Positions 44,149 through 54,168 are shown, counted from the first letter of the stretch. The stretch: 64,000 nucleotides of DNA from Deferribacter abyssi (GCF_049472655.1 NZ_JAQNCS010000003.1:124001-188000), one strand, 5' to 3'. Program-made: numbers and translations. The notes: a model not told the origin generated them from the sequence alone.

Positions 44149-44323
44149 CTTCCGTTATCTCCATAATTTCTTCATCTTTTAAATATATCTTGTCAAACAC
44201 TTCACCGCAAGATTGACACTCATAATGAAAAATTATCCACAAATCATTATCTACCATTATTTCTGTAGGATTTAATTCTTCAAGCTCTTGTGCTCCACAA
44301 TATGGACAAAATACCGGCTCCAT
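44111..44323 (-). CDS. CPXCG-type zinc-ribbon protein
   Basis: 70 residues. Two cysteine pairs, CPYCGAQE near the N-terminus and CQSCGEVF near 38, frame a small zinc ribbon of the CPXCG family with an acidic tail. The role of these proteins is unknown. It directly follows tsaE (stop and start adjacent) and overlaps the helical hypothetical gene. Confidence 0.75.
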   Translation of the reverse strand: MEPVFCPYCGAQELEELNPTEIMVDNDLWIIFHYECQSCGEVFDKIYLKDEEIMEITEGEEGGYEKGGWN

Positions 44324-44782
44324 CTATTCTCCTTTTTTATAAAAAAATTCAAAAACTCTACTAAACTCTGCCATTTTTTTAATCTTTATCTTAATGTAAT
44401 TATCAAGCATTTTTTCTAAATCAACTTTTTCGGCCCATTCAACAAACTTTATACCATCCTCTTCTAAGTATTCAAAAAATCCAAAATTTTCAAGCTCAAT
44501 AAAACTTTTAATTCGGTATAAATCAAAATGATATATAGTAAACTTTCCACCTGGATACGTCTGCATCAGAGTAAAAGTAGGACTTGTAATTTGATCTAAA
44601 CACCCTACATATTTTGCAACAGATTTTACAAAAAACGTTTTTCCTGCTCCAAGCTCTCCCTCTAGCAGTATTATCTCATTACCTTTTAAATTTGCTCCAA
44701 ATTGTTCTGCTATTTTCTCAGTATCTAATATACTATTACTGATTTGCTTCAATTTTATTAAACCCTCTGTAAAGATTTTCAA
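44324..44782 (-). CDS. tsaE: tRNA threonylcarbamoyladenosine synthesis ATPase TsaE
   Basis: 152 residues. P-loop ELGAGKTFFVK, SPTFTLMQTY, and HFDLYRI and EWAEKVD later, all classic TsaE. It works with TsaB and TsaD to make the t6A modification at A37 of ANN-reading tRNAs. The long overlap with nnrDE (47 nt) suggests that the true start may lie further in, for example near SNSILDTEKIA. Confidence 0.94.
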   Translation of the reverse strand: MKIFTEGLIKLKQISNSILDTEKIAEQFGANLKGNEIILLEGELGAGKTFFVKSVAKYVGCLDQITSPTFTLMQTYPGGKFTIYHFDLYRIKSFIELENFGFFEYLEEDGIKFVEWAEKVDLEKMLDNYIKIKIKKMAEFSRVFEFFYKKGE

Positions 44783-46247
44783 TTATCTCAGTTGTTTTTA
44801 CACATTTTTCATTCTTTCCTTTCATCAAAAGTGAAGCAGTCACATTCATTACAAAACAACCAATTTTAGCCGCATCTATCAATGAGTATTTCTGAGCTAT
44901 AAGCCCACCAATAATACCTGCAAGGCAATCCCCACTACCACCTTTTGCAAGAGCTGGAACCCCATTAGAAACCACAAAGAGTAACCCATCTGGCGTAGCA
45001 ATAATCGTATCAGCACTCTTTAAAACTAATACTACTCCGTATTTCACTGCAAACTCTTTTGCGAGACTTATTCTATTCTTTAAAACTTCATCTTTTGAAG
45101 TTCCAATAAGTCTTGCAAACTCACCTATATGAGGTGTTAGTACAGCTCTATATCTAAGTTTTTCTAGTAATATTTCATCTAAATGAAAAAGTCCGTCAGC
45201 ATCAACAACAACTGAATGTTTAGTTTTTTCAATTAATTCAAACAAAAATCCTTTAATCTGATGATTTCTACCCATTCCACAACCAATTGTCAAAACATCT
45301 TTATCCCGTACAAAATCTAAAACTGAATTAACTTCTTCCCGTGTATAAAAATCTTTCCCAGACACAATATATGCCATAATTTCAGGATATCTTGATAAAT
45401 AATAGTAATAATCTTCAAAAATCACACAGGTTGTAAGACCAGCCCCTACCATCAAAGATGCATATGCTGCCATCACCGGAGCCCCCATTTTCCCTTTTGA
45501 ACCACCAATAATCACATTATGCCCAAAACTACCTTTATGAGAATCAGGTTCTCTTCTATAAATAAAAGGTAAATTATCATTATCTAATAAAAATAATTCT
45601 GAATTTAACTTTGAAATTGCAAAATCAGGTATAGAGATGTCTTTAACAACAACCTTTCCACACATTTTCTTGGAAGGATAAAAAACATGAACTATTTTAG
45701 GCCTTGCAAGAGTTACGGTCAAATCAGCTTTTATACATTTACCAAAAACTTCATAACTGCTACCTGATAAGCCGCTTGGTATATCTATCGCGATTTTATA
45801 TCCTTTTGAAAAATTAATTTTTTCTATAACCTGCTCAGCAACCCCTTTTACTGCTCTGCTAAGTCCTGTGCCAAAAATGGCATCAAAGATCACATCATAG
45901 CAATCAAACTCAACATTTTCATTATATTGTATGAACCTAACAGGATATTTTTTTAAAATATCATAATTGATTTTAGCATCCCCTTTAAAATTTTCAGATG
46001 GATAAATCAAAATAACATCGACAGAAAAACCATTATTGATAAGATATCTTGCAACAGCAAGCCCATCTCCTCCATTGTTCCCTTTTCCCACCACAACAGC
46101 AATTTTATCCTTTTTTACATCTAACTTTAAAAACTCTTCAAAAATTCCTCTTGCTGCATTTTCCATTAAAACAATAGATGGAACTCCTATCTCCTCAATT
46201 GTATATCTGTCAGCTTCCATCATTTGAGCAGAGCTAAGCACTTCCAT
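44736..46247 (-). CDS. nnrDE: Bifunctional NAD(P)H-hydrate epimerase / dehydratase
   Basis: 503 residues. The N-terminal epimerase (NnrE/YjeF) has GKGNNGGDGLAVARYL and IFGTGLSR. The C-terminal ADP-dependent dehydratase (NnrD, ribokinase-like) has SHKGSFGHNVIIGGSKGKMGAP and NGVPALAKGGSGDCLAGIIG. It repairs damaged NAD(P)HX. The end overlaps tsaE, and tsaE next to the yjeF family is a common neighbour pair. Confidence 0.96.
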   Translation of the reverse strand: MEVLSSAQMMEADRYTIEEIGVPSIVLMENAARGIFEEFLKLDVKKDKIAVVVGKGNNGGDGLAVARYLINNGFSVDVILIYPSENFKGDAKINYDILKKYPVRFIQYNENVEFDCYDVIFDAIFGTGLSRAVKGVAEQVIEKINFSKGYKIAIDIPSGLSGSSYEVFGKCIKADLTVTLARPKIVHVFYPSKKMCGKVVVKDISIPDFAISKLNSELFLLDNDNLPFIYRREPDSHKGSFGHNVIIGGSKGKMGAPVMAAYASLMVGAGLTTCVIFEDYYYYLSRYPEIMAYIVSGKDFYTREEVNSVLDFVRDKDVLTIGCGMGRNHQIKGFLFELIEKTKHSVVVDADGLFHLDEILLEKLRYRAVLTPHIGEFARLIGTSKDEVLKNRISLAKEFAVKYGVVLVLKSADTIIATPDGLLFVVSNGVPALAKGGSGDCLAGIIGGLIAQKYSLIDAAKIGCFVMNVTASLLMKGKNEKCVKTTEIIENLYRGFNKIEANQ

Positions 46248-47243
46248 CTATACCCCCACCATCTTTTTTAACAACATAGGCAGATTTTCTTTTAACTCAT
46301 CGGTTGTTGTTGTAGCGGTTCCCACTTTTCCAACTACAATACCAGCAGCAGCATTTGAGAGGATAGCAGCATCAACAAAGTTACCACCAGCAGCAAGAGC
46401 TGATGTAAATACAGAAATCACAGTATCACCTGCTCCCGTAACATCATAAACTTCTTTTGCGACAGCTGGTATGTGTCTAAACTCATCATTCAGAAACACA
46501 GTCATCCCTTCTGCCCCGCGCGTAATCAGAAGCGATTCCGCTTCAAGTTTGCTTAAAATATATTGTCCACATTTGATTAGAGAGTCCTCATCCTCTATTT
46601 TAATATTTGTAGCTTGTGATGCTTCTTTATTATTAGGCGTAAGTGAAGTAACTTTTCTATAGTAGTAAAAATTTTCAATTTTAGGATCAACTGTAATTAT
46701 TTTATCAGAAAAATTCTCTACAAGTTGCTCAATTAAGTATTTAGTTATAACACCCTTACCATAATCTGATACTATAATGGCATCGAGATCATCTTTTACA
46801 TCTTTCAAATAATCTATAATTCTCTTAGTATCTTTCTTTCGTAGCTTATGTTTTTCTTCCTTATCAAACCTTACCATCTGCTGACTATGTGCTACAATAC
46901 GAGTTTTAGTGGATGTCATTCTACCATCATCTATCAAAAAGTGGTTATTAACCCCTCTTTCAACCAAAAGCTGTTCTAATATGTTACCATTATTATCCTT
47001 TCCTACGATACCGCATAAAAAAACATCTACACCAAGAGCTTTTAAGTTTACAGCCACGTTGGCAGCTCCACCAGGCATCAACACCTCTTCTTTTACATCC
47101 ACAACTGGAACAGGTGCTTCAGGAGAAATTCTTTCTACCGTCCCATAAATAAAAATATCAAGCATTAAATCGCCAATAACAAGTATTTTAAGTTTTTTAA
47201 ATCTGTCAATTAAAGAGTTAAAATACTTCAAATCAGTACTCAT
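46248..47243 (-). CDS. rfaE1: D-glycero-beta-D-manno-heptose-7-phosphate kinase (RfaE domain I)
   Basis: 331 residues of the PfkB fold: VIGDLMLDIFIYGTVERISPEAPVPVV, PGGAANVAVNLKALG and DVTGAGDTVISVF. It phosphorylates heptose-7-phosphate at C1 in ADP-heptose synthesis for the LPS core. The cytidylyl/adenylyltransferase half of E. coli HldE is absent, so a separate domain II gene is expected elsewhere. It overlaps the Trm112-like gene by 11 nt and abuts nnrDE. Confidence 0.93.
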   Translation of the reverse strand: MSTDLKYFNSLIDRFKKLKILVIGDLMLDIFIYGTVERISPEAPVPVVDVKEEVLMPGGAANVAVNLKALGVDVFLCGIVGKDNNGNILEQLLVERGVNNHFLIDDGRMTSTKTRIVAHSQQMVRFDKEEKHKLRKKDTKRIIDYLKDVKDDLDAIIVSDYGKGVITKYLIEQLVENFSDKIITVDPKIENFYYYRKVTSLTPNNKEASQATNIKIEDEDSLIKCGQYILSKLEAESLLITRGAEGMTVFLNDEFRHIPAVAKEVYDVTGAGDTVISVFTSALAAGGNFVDAAILSNAAAGIVVGKVGTATTTTDELKENLPMLLKKMVGV

Positions 47244-47418
47244 CAGTATTTACTACCTCTTTTGCTTCATCTATAAGCATAACAGGTATATCTTCTTTTA
47301 TTTCATAAAGCAGTTTACAATTATCACAAACTATCCACTTCTCATCTTTAGACAACCTAATATCTCCTTTACATTTAGGACAAGCAAGTATATCAAGAAG
47401 CTCTTTATTAATTCCCAT
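47233..47418 (-). CDS. Trm112-like zinc-binding protein
   Basis: 61 residues. LLDILACPKCKGDIRL, IVCDNCKLLYEIKEDIPVMLIDEA are the Trm112/YcaR pattern with two CxxC pairs. Bacterial members often sit beside LPS-core genes. It overlaps the heptose kinase by 11 nt. Confidence 0.88.
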   Translation of the reverse strand: MGINKELLDILACPKCKGDIRLSKDEKWIVCDNCKLLYEIKEDIPVMLIDEAKEVVNTDEY

Positions 47419-47508
47419 AGCACACCCCTATATTTTTGTTTGCAAACTTTATATATCTAATTTATATTTGTCCAAAATACAAGTAGTAAAATTAATAGGG
47501 GTCTGTTG

Positions 47509-48252
47509 ATGAATACAATTTTTTACGGAGTTTTAGCCAGTTCTTTAGCAGGATTAGCAACAACACTTGGGGCTATCCCTCTTTTTATTATAAGAAATCC
47601 CACGAGAGCAGTTTTGGATTTTATGCTTGGTACATCAGCAGGAATTATGCTTGCAGCCACTATCTTCAGCTTACTTATACCTGCTATGGATGTAGGAGGA
47701 ATAACTATCACAGTTATTGGATTTCTTGCTGGAGCTATCTTTTTAAATTATATGGAAAAATTTATCCCACATTACCATGTGGAAAAAGGTTATGAAGGTC
47801 CACCTTCTAGACTTAGAAAAGTTTGGCTTTTTGTGTTCGCTATTACATTACATAACTTTCCTGAAGGGTTAGCTGTGGGAGTTTCTTTTGGTGGAGACCA
47901 AGTTCAAAATGGTGTATCTCTTGCAATAGCTATTGGTTTACAAAATATCCCAGAAGGGTTGGCTGTAGCTGCTGCATTAATTTCTGAAGGGAAAAGTATT
48001 TGGTATGCTACCGGCATTACTTTTTTATCTGGTATTGTTGAACCCATAGGAGGATTATTAGGAGCTAGCATTGTATCTATTATGCTACCACTCTATCCTT
48101 TCTTTTTATCATTTGCTGCAGGTGCTATGTTTTTCATAATCAGTGATGAAATTATACCTGAAACTCACAGAGGAGGGCATGAACGACTTGCCACCTTTGG
48201 AATAATTTTAGGCTTTGTTGTTATGTTAATTTTGGATAATGCATTAGGATAA
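47509..48252 (+). CDS. ZIP family metal transporter
   Basis: 247 residues from ATG 47509 (AGGGG upstream; a TTG just before it is also in frame). About 8 membrane helices. HNFPEGLAVGVSFGG and QNIPEGLAVAAALISEG are the metal-binding helices IV and V. It likely imports zinc or another divalent metal. It is divergent from the Trm112-like gene and 2 nt ahead of the radical SAM gene. Confidence 0.93.
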   Translation: MNTIFYGVLASSLAGLATTLGAIPLFIIRNPTRAVLDFMLGTSAGIMLAATIFSLLIPAMDVGGITITVIGFLAGAIFLNYMEKFIPHYHVEKGYEGPPSRLRKVWLFVFAITLHNFPEGLAVGVSFGGDQVQNGVSLAIAIGLQNIPEGLAVAAALISEGKSIWYATGITFLSGIVEPIGGLLGASIVSIMLPLYPFFLSFAAGAMFFIISDEIIPETHRGGHERLATFGIILGFVVMLILDNALG

Positions 48253-48254
48253 AT

Positions 48255-49151
48255 ATGAGATATTACACATTCAATGAGTTTCTAAAAAAAAAATATGGGG
48301 GAAAAGTTTGGAAAATACCTGTAGATGCAGGTTTTACTTGTCCAAATAGAGATGGTACAAAAGGTTTTGGAGGATGTACATACTGTAATGTCAGTTCGTT
48401 TTCAAAAATCAGTACAAATGAAATAAAAAAGCAAATTTTAGATAAAATGATAAAACTAGAAAGACGAAAAATCAGTAAATTTATAGTTTACTTCCAGTCA
48501 TATTCCAATACTCATGCACCAATTAATATAATCAAAAAAAAACTAGAATCAGCTCTTATTGACAGTAGAATTGTGGCATTATATGTGGGTACAAGACCAG
48601 ACTGCATTGATGAAGAAAAACTTGAATATTTAAAAAACATAAACAAAAAAATTGATATTGTAATAGAGTATGGACTTCAAACTATCCATAATTCTACACT
48701 GCAGAAAATAAACCGTGCAAGCACATTTGAAGAGTTTGATAATGCTTTAAAACTAACAAGAAAATATGAAATACCTGTTTGCGCACACATAATATTAGGC
48801 TTACCAGGAGAAAACGAAAATATGATGTATGAAACCGTTAAATACTTAGCAAAAGAAAAAATAGATTTTATAAAATTTCACCACCTACATATTATAAAAA
48901 ACACTAAAATGTACATAGAATATCAGAAAGGAGAAATAAACCTGTTAACAGAAAACCAATACATTAAAATTCTTGCTCACAGCCTCTCTTTTTTGCCAAA
49001 AAATACAGTAATAGCTAGAGTAGTTGGTGATGCACCTGACGATTTGCTTGTTGCTCCAAAATGGCCAACAAGTAAAAGTGACTTTTTAAAAAAACTAGAC
49101 AATTACATGAAAATAAATAATCTTTTTCAAGGTAAATTCAAACAATGTTAA
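48255..49151 (+). CDS. Radical SAM protein (YhcC/TIGR01212 family)
   Basis: 298 residues. The cluster motif is spaced C-x7-GGCTYC (FTCPNRDGTKGFGGCTYCNV), a feature of TIGR01212. VGTRPDCIDEEKLEYL and IVIEYGLQTIHNSTLQKINR follow. The substrate is unknown for this family. It overlaps the cardiolipin synthase start by 7 nt. Confidence 0.9.
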   Translation: MRYYTFNEFLKKKYGGKVWKIPVDAGFTCPNRDGTKGFGGCTYCNVSSFSKISTNEIKKQILDKMIKLERRKISKFIVYFQSYSNTHAPINIIKKKLESALIDSRIVALYVGTRPDCIDEEKLEYLKNINKKIDIVIEYGLQTIHNSTLQKINRASTFEEFDNALKLTRKYEIPVCAHIILGLPGENENMMYETVKYLAKEKIDFIKFHHLHIIKNTKMYIEYQKGEINLLTENQYIKILAHSLSFLPKNTVIARVVGDAPDDLLVAPKWPTSKSDFLKKLDNYMKINNLFQGKFKQC

Positions 49152-50551
49152 CAATATTAGAACTTGCATTTCAATATATAGGTTTAATAATCTCTTTTGT
49201 TTTTGCACTTATTATTCTATCAGGAAGGAGAGAAGCAAGAGCTACTCTTGCTTGGTTGATGGTAGTTATATTTTTCCCATATATTGGTGCTATTTTATAC
49301 ATTCTTTTCGGAAATTACAGATTAAAAAAGATTGTTGAAAGAAAAATAAAAGATTCTAAAAAAATCCATGTCACTCAATATCATAGCCATCTACCTGAAT
49401 ATGAACAAAATAAATTTGGAAAAATCATTGAGCATATAACTGGACTTGAGCCATTCTTATGTAGTAAGATGGAGCTACTACCAAGCGCAATTGAAAAGTA
49501 CTCAAAACTTTTTCAGGATATAACTAACGCTAAAAATTATATTCTGCTAGAATATTATGTCTTCCGCCAAGATGATGTAGGTAAATTTTTAATAAAGTTA
49601 TTAACCAAAAAAGCACGAGAAGGGGTAAAAGTTTTTCTTATTTATGATGGAATTGGTGCCATTGGATTGACACTCAAAAAAACACTTAATCCATTAATTA
49701 AAGCAGGAGGAAAGTGTGTTCCCTTCCTATCACCTTTGAGCTTTAAAACTTTTTCAAGGGTAAACTTCAGAAATCATAGAAAAATTGCCATTATCGATGG
49801 AGAGGTATGCTATACCGGTGGGATAAATATAGGAAATGAATATGTAGGCAACCTATTTAATTACCAAAAATGGTATGATGCTCACATACGATTTAAAGGT
49901 AATGGTGTGAAATTTGTTGAAGAGATTTTTGCAGAAGATTGGTATTTTATAACAAAAGAAGATATTACTGAAATTTTCAACAAAAAAGAAATAAAAGGTG
50001 GTGATACTACAGTCCATATTATACCTTCTGGTCCAGACCAAGAATCTCCTTACATTTATGATACTCTTTTCACAGTTTTTAACCAAGCTGAAAAATCCAT
50101 TGAAATAGTTACTCCTTATCTTGTCCCCGATCCACCAATCATGGAATCATTAAAAAATGCAGCCAAAAGAGGTGTATTAGTAAAATTATTACTTCCTGGA
50201 AGAAATAATCACCCAATGGTAGCTGCAGCAGGTCGATCATATTACGAAGAGCTATTAACTGCAGGTGTAAAAATTTACGAAATGAAGGACATAATGTTAC
50301 ATGCAAAAATCATTAAGGTAGACGATAACTGGGTAACTGTAGGTTCAGCCAATCTTGACATCAGGAGCTTTAGACTAAATTTTGAACTCAACGTAATTAT
50401 ATATTCAAGCGATTTTTCTTATCAAATAACCCAGTTATTTAGTTATTATCTTAATATGGCAAAAGAAATAAACTATGAATATGTAACTAACAGACCATTT
50501 AGTGTAAGAATTTTTGAAGGTCTCTGCCGCACTCTTTCACCAGTACTATAA
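49145..50551 (+). CDS. cls: Cardiolipin synthase (phospholipase D family)
   Basis: 468 residues. Two N-terminal membrane helices, then two PLD sites: NHRKIAIIDG and HAKIIKVDDNW (each H-x-K-x4-D). It condenses two phosphatidylglycerols into cardiolipin at the inner membrane. It is the third gene of the ZIP-radical SAM-cls run. Confidence 0.95.
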   Translation: MLTILELAFQYIGLIISFVFALIILSGRREARATLAWLMVVIFFPYIGAILYILFGNYRLKKIVERKIKDSKKIHVTQYHSHLPEYEQNKFGKIIEHITGLEPFLCSKMELLPSAIEKYSKLFQDITNAKNYILLEYYVFRQDDVGKFLIKLLTKKAREGVKVFLIYDGIGAIGLTLKKTLNPLIKAGGKCVPFLSPLSFKTFSRVNFRNHRKIAIIDGEVCYTGGINIGNEYVGNLFNYQKWYDAHIRFKGNGVKFVEEIFAEDWYFITKEDITEIFNKKEIKGGDTTVHIIPSGPDQESPYIYDTLFTVFNQAEKSIEIVTPYLVPDPPIMESLKNAAKRGVLVKLLLPGRNNHPMVAAAGRSYYEELLTAGVKIYEMKDIMLHAKIIKVDDNWVTVGSANLDIRSFRLNFELNVIIYSSDFSYQITQLFSYYLNMAKEINYEYVTNRPFSVRIFEGLCRTLSPVL

Positions 50552-50614
50552 TTGCAAAACCATAAATAAATATTAACAAAGTATCAACTTATTTTATGTT
50601 GAAACAATTAATTA

Positions 50615-50652
50615 GCTAACAGTTAGCCAAAAATCATTTTTTATGATATAAT
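50615..50652 (+). promoter_or_regulatory. Promoter and palindromic operator for the flavoprotein gene
   Basis: TATAAT (50647-50652) has a weak -35 (TTAGCC, 50623-50628, 18 nt away). GCTAAC-A-GTTAGC (50615-50627) is a perfect dyad overlapping the -35, a good candidate repressor site. Confidence 0.45.
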
Positions 50653-50685
50653 TTAAAAAAGCAAAATTATTTTAGGAGTTTATTA

Positions 50686-52002
50686 ATGAAAATAATTATT
50701 ATAGGTGGTATTGCAGGAGGATTAACATGCGCAAGTAACATAAAAAGAAAGAAAAAAGATTTTGAGGTAATAGTCTTTGAAAAAGGTGGTGACGTCTCAT
50801 ATGGTGCTTGCGGTATGCCTTATAATCTTATGTTTCCTAACATACCTGCAGAAAATCTATATGCTCTTAGTTTGGATGAAATTGTTAACAAACGTGGTAT
50901 AGATTATAGATTACATCACGAAGTTTTAGATATGAATTTAAATTCTAAAACCGTCATAGTAAAAAACTATGAAAAAACATTTCAAGAAAAATATGACAAG
51001 CTTGTTATTGCAACTGGAGCTAAAAATAACAAAATTCCAATATTTAACAATGAACAAGATTCATTCTATTTCAAGACATTGGAAGATTTAAAAAACATTA
51101 AACAATATCTTCAAAATAATGAAGTAAAAGTGGTATGTTTAATCGGTGCAGGTTATGTGAATCTAGAGCTAGCTGAAGTTTTCAAAGGATTAGGTATGAA
51201 AGTTATAATCCTTGAAAAAATGGATAGAATATTACCTGCTTTTTGTGATGAGGTAAATGAAAAAGTTTATCATAAAATTAAAGAAAAAGATATCGATTTA
51301 CACCTAAATATAGACATCATCTCAAAATCAAAAGGGCAATTAGAGACAAACAAAGCTATATTTAAAGCCGACATGTTTGTTATATCTGCAGGAATCACAC
51401 CAAATAGCGAATTATTTGAGGTGGAAAAAGGAATAAAAAACGCTATTAAAGTAAACAGATACCAACAAACAAATATAGAAGATGTATATGCAGTTGGAGA
51501 TGTAACATTAGCATATAACAGAATCATCGATGATTATGTGTATTATCCACTTGGAACAACAGCTAACAAACAAGGACGAGTTGCAGCACATAATATAGTT
51601 TATGGAAATACTTTAGAGTTTTTTGGAATCGTTCAAACTGCAGTTTTCAAATTTTTTGAATATACTGTTGCCACTACAGGACTAAGCGAATTTCAAATGA
51701 ATCAGTTAGGAATAGATTTTGACAAAACAGTTATCAATTCTCACACAAGAGGATCATACCCTGGTAATGGACGCTTAAAAGTAATCCTTTACCACAACAG
51801 AAAATCAAGAAAAATACTAGGTTGTCAAATGATTGGAGAAGATGTCGTAGCTAAGAGAATTGATATAGTAGCTACTGCCATAAGCATGGGAATTACCATA
51901 GATGATTTTGCATGGATTGACCTCTCTTATTCACCACCATTTTCCCCAGTATGGGATCCTGTGCTAATTGCCGCACAAAAAGCGATAAAAAAAACTAAAT
52001 AA
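50686..52002 (+). CDS. CoA-disulfide reductase-like FAD oxidoreductase
   Basis: 438 residues. FAD site IIIGGIAGGLTCASNI, redox-active Cys in VSYGACGMPYNL (about residue 46), NAD(P)H site LIGAGYVNLELAEVFKGLG and second FAD element VYAVGDV. The C-terminal dimerisation domain ends with SYSPPFSPVWDPVL. Relatives reduce CoA disulfide, persulfides or oxygen; which applies here is open. AGGAG lies 8 nt before the start, with a regulated-looking promoter upstream. Confidence 0.9.
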   Translation: MKIIIIGGIAGGLTCASNIKRKKKDFEVIVFEKGGDVSYGACGMPYNLMFPNIPAENLYALSLDEIVNKRGIDYRLHHEVLDMNLNSKTVIVKNYEKTFQEKYDKLVIATGAKNNKIPIFNNEQDSFYFKTLEDLKNIKQYLQNNEVKVVCLIGAGYVNLELAEVFKGLGMKVIILEKMDRILPAFCDEVNEKVYHKIKEKDIDLHLNIDIISKSKGQLETNKAIFKADMFVISAGITPNSELFEVEKGIKNAIKVNRYQQTNIEDVYAVGDVTLAYNRIIDDYVYYPLGTTANKQGRVAAHNIVYGNTLEFFGIVQTAVFKFFEYTVATTGLSEFQMNQLGIDFDKTVINSHTRGSYPGNGRLKVILYHNRKSRKILGCQMIGEDVVAKRIDIVATAISMGITIDDFAWIDLSYSPPFSPVWDPVLIAAQKAIKKTK

Positions 52003-52072
52003 TTTATATATAGCTTAATCTCATCGAATCTAAATTATTATTTCCTTAATAAAGGATGTCCTCAATTTAATA

Positions 52073-52777
52073 TTATCCAACAGATTGATTCAAACAATAT
52101 GACACTACATGCTTCGCAAGAGATTCTGTTGCATCAAAAATGTTAATTTTTCTATCTACTTTAACATATTGAAGCAAAATTGGAATTTCTGTACAACCAG
52201 CAATTAAACAATCATAATCCTCACTCACAATCTTTACAAAAACATCATTAAAAATATTCACAGCTTTTGTAAGCTCCCCAGCCTTTAATGTATAAATAGA
52301 ATCCATTATTTTTCGTTGAATATCATTATTAAAGTCTACTATTTTGAGACCTTTCTGTTCAAAAGGTATATGATATACTTTCCCTATAAATGTACCATCG
52401 GTTGCCATAAGACCAATTTTTCTATACTCCTTATCAGATTTAATAATATCTTCCAATACAGACTCTACAATACTTATAAAAATTACCTGCGTTTGTTCTC
52501 TTAAAGCTTCTAAAAAGTAATGTGCGGTATTGCACGGCATACACAAACAATCAACTCCAGCCCTTTCCAACCGTTTCATAGATTCTAATAGGTAAGGAAA
52601 AGGATCTTCACCTCTATTTAATAAAAAAGCTGTTCTGTCTGGTATTTGAGGGTAGTTATCAATTACCAACGGAATATGTTCTTGATCTTTTTTAGCAGGA
52701 GTATTCTTTATAATTTTTTTAAAAAGGTCCAGAGTTGCCTCTGGACCCATACCACCAATAATACCAGCTCGTTTCAT
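52073..52777 (-). CDS. Aspartate/glutamate racemase family protein
   Basis: 234 residues. GGMGPEATLDLFKKII and the two catalytic Cys sites CMPCNTAHYF (first) and AGCTEIPIL (second) match the Asp/Glu racemase family. It would interconvert L- and D-aspartate or glutamate without cofactor. It shares one nucleotide with the upstream symporter gene, so the two form a sigma-54-driven pair. Confidence 0.92.
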   Translation of the reverse strand: MKRAGIIGGMGPEATLDLFKKIIKNTPAKKDQEHIPLVIDNYPQIPDRTAFLLNRGEDPFPYLLESMKRLERAGVDCLCMPCNTAHYFLEALREQTQVIFISIVESVLEDIIKSDKEYRKIGLMATDGTFIGKVYHIPFEQKGLKIVDFNNDIQRKIMDSIYTLKAGELTKAVNIFNDVFVKIVSEDYDCLIAGCTEIPILLQYVKVDRKINIFDATESLAKHVVSYCLNQSVG

Positions 52778-54060
52778 TATTTTTCCAAGATACTGAAGTC
52801 TACTTCTTTTTCAAATTTTGCAACAACAGTCGTACAAGTCAAATCTCCAGCAACATTTAAAGCTGTTCTTCCCATATCAAGTAATGCATCGACACCTAAA
52901 ATCATTGCATAAGCCAATGATACAGGACTACTAGCTGAAAGGTCCAAACCAACAGAATTTAATACCATAAGCAGCATTATTGCACCAGCACCAGGGACTC
53001 CTGCTGTTCCAATAGAAGCTAAAACTGCTGTAACAATTACAGTAAGTTGTTGTGATAAGGTTAAATTCATTCCTGTAGCAAAAGCTACAAACATAACACA
53101 AACACCTTGATAGATAGCAGTTCCATCCATGTTAATTGTAGCACCAAGAGGTAATGTAAAAGAATAAACACCTTTCGAAACTCCAAGCTGATTCTTTGCT
53201 ACATTCATTGTTACAGGCAATGTCCCACTACTACTTCTTGTGACAAAAGCAGTAATAATAGCTTCTTTTGCCTTACTGAAAAACTTTATAGGTGAAATTC
53301 CTGTTACTCTTAGCAAGCCTCCATACACCAAAATAAGATGAACAAGCAATGCTAGATAAACTGTCAAAGTCACAGCTCCCAATGGACCAAAAGCTTTCGC
53401 CCCTTGCTTTGCAAATACAATTGCAATAAGCGCAAAAACACCAATAGGAGCATACTCCAGAATCCATTTAACTATTCTATAAATTATCTCTGCAGCACCA
53501 TCAAAAAAGTTAAATACTGTCTCTGCTGAATTTCTAATTCTAGAATCTTCACTACCTCTTAAAAAAGCAAGACCTATACCCATTAGCATGGAAAAAAATA
53601 TGGTTGGCAAGATTTGTCCTTTAGCTATTGCAGCAAATGGGTTCTTGGGAATAATATTTAAAATTGTATCAACCAAACTTGGAGCACTTGCCTTTTTCAC
53701 CACTCCTTGCCCAACCGTAGCAAGATCTACACTTGATCCAGGATGTAACAAATTACCGAAAAACAAACCAATAGCCACAGCAAAACCTGATGTTATAAGA
53801 TATATAATTAACACTTTAACACCAATCTTACCAATTCTCGAAGGATGAATACTAGCCGAACCTACAATTAAAGAAGTTATAACAACAGGCAAAACAATCA
53901 TTTTTAACAACCTAACAAAAACATCTCCAAAAGGTTTCACCCACATAATTTTCTCACCAAAAATTATTCCACATACAGCTCCCAATACTAATCCAATGAG
54001 AATTCTTAATAAAAGATTTGATTTAAAATACAAAGACCACAAAGATTCCTTTTGACTCAT
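52777..54060 (-). CDS. Dicarboxylate/amino acid:cation symporter (DAACS, GltP/DctA type)
   Basis: 427 residues, about 8 membrane helices plus re-entrant loops. Family signatures: RLLKMIVLPVVITSLIVGSASIH, FVTRSSSGTLPVTM (re-entrant loop 1), LPLGATINMDGTAIYQGV and GTAGVPGAGAIMLLMVL. It imports glutamate/aspartate or C4-dicarboxylates with H+ or Na+. Cotranscription with an Asp/Glu racemase favours acidic amino acids. GGAGGT lies 7 nt before the ATG, and a sigma-54 promoter lies upstream. Confidence 0.94.
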   Translation of the reverse strand: MSQKESLWSLYFKSNLLLRILIGLVLGAVCGIIFGEKIMWVKPFGDVFVRLLKMIVLPVVITSLIVGSASIHPSRIGKIGVKVLIIYLITSGFAVAIGLFFGNLLHPGSSVDLATVGQGVVKKASAPSLVDTILNIIPKNPFAAIAKGQILPTIFFSMLMGIGLAFLRGSEDSRIRNSAETVFNFFDGAAEIIYRIVKWILEYAPIGVFALIAIVFAKQGAKAFGPLGAVTLTVYLALLVHLILVYGGLLRVTGISPIKFFSKAKEAIITAFVTRSSSGTLPVTMNVAKNQLGVSKGVYSFTLPLGATINMDGTAIYQGVCVMFVAFATGMNLTLSQQLTVIVTAVLASIGTAGVPGAGAIMLLMVLNSVGLDLSASSPVSLAYAMILGVDALLDMGRTALNVAGDLTCTTVVAKFEKEVDFSILEK

Positions 54061-54090
54061 TATGCACCTCCGTAAGTTTTGAAATTTAAA

Positions 54091-54107
54091 TGCAATAAAA
54101 GTGCCAG
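54091..54107 (-). promoter_or_regulatory. Sigma-54 (-24/-12) promoter of the symporter-racemase operon
   Basis: On the minus strand TGGCAC-N5-TTGCA, with GG and GC separated by the required 10 nt. Predicted start near 54080, leaving about 20 nt before the ATG at 54060. Confidence 0.85.
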
Positions 54108-54168
54108 TTATTGTTTTGTTATAACTATCTGATAATAAAAAATTTTAAGATGATAATAATAAAAAACA

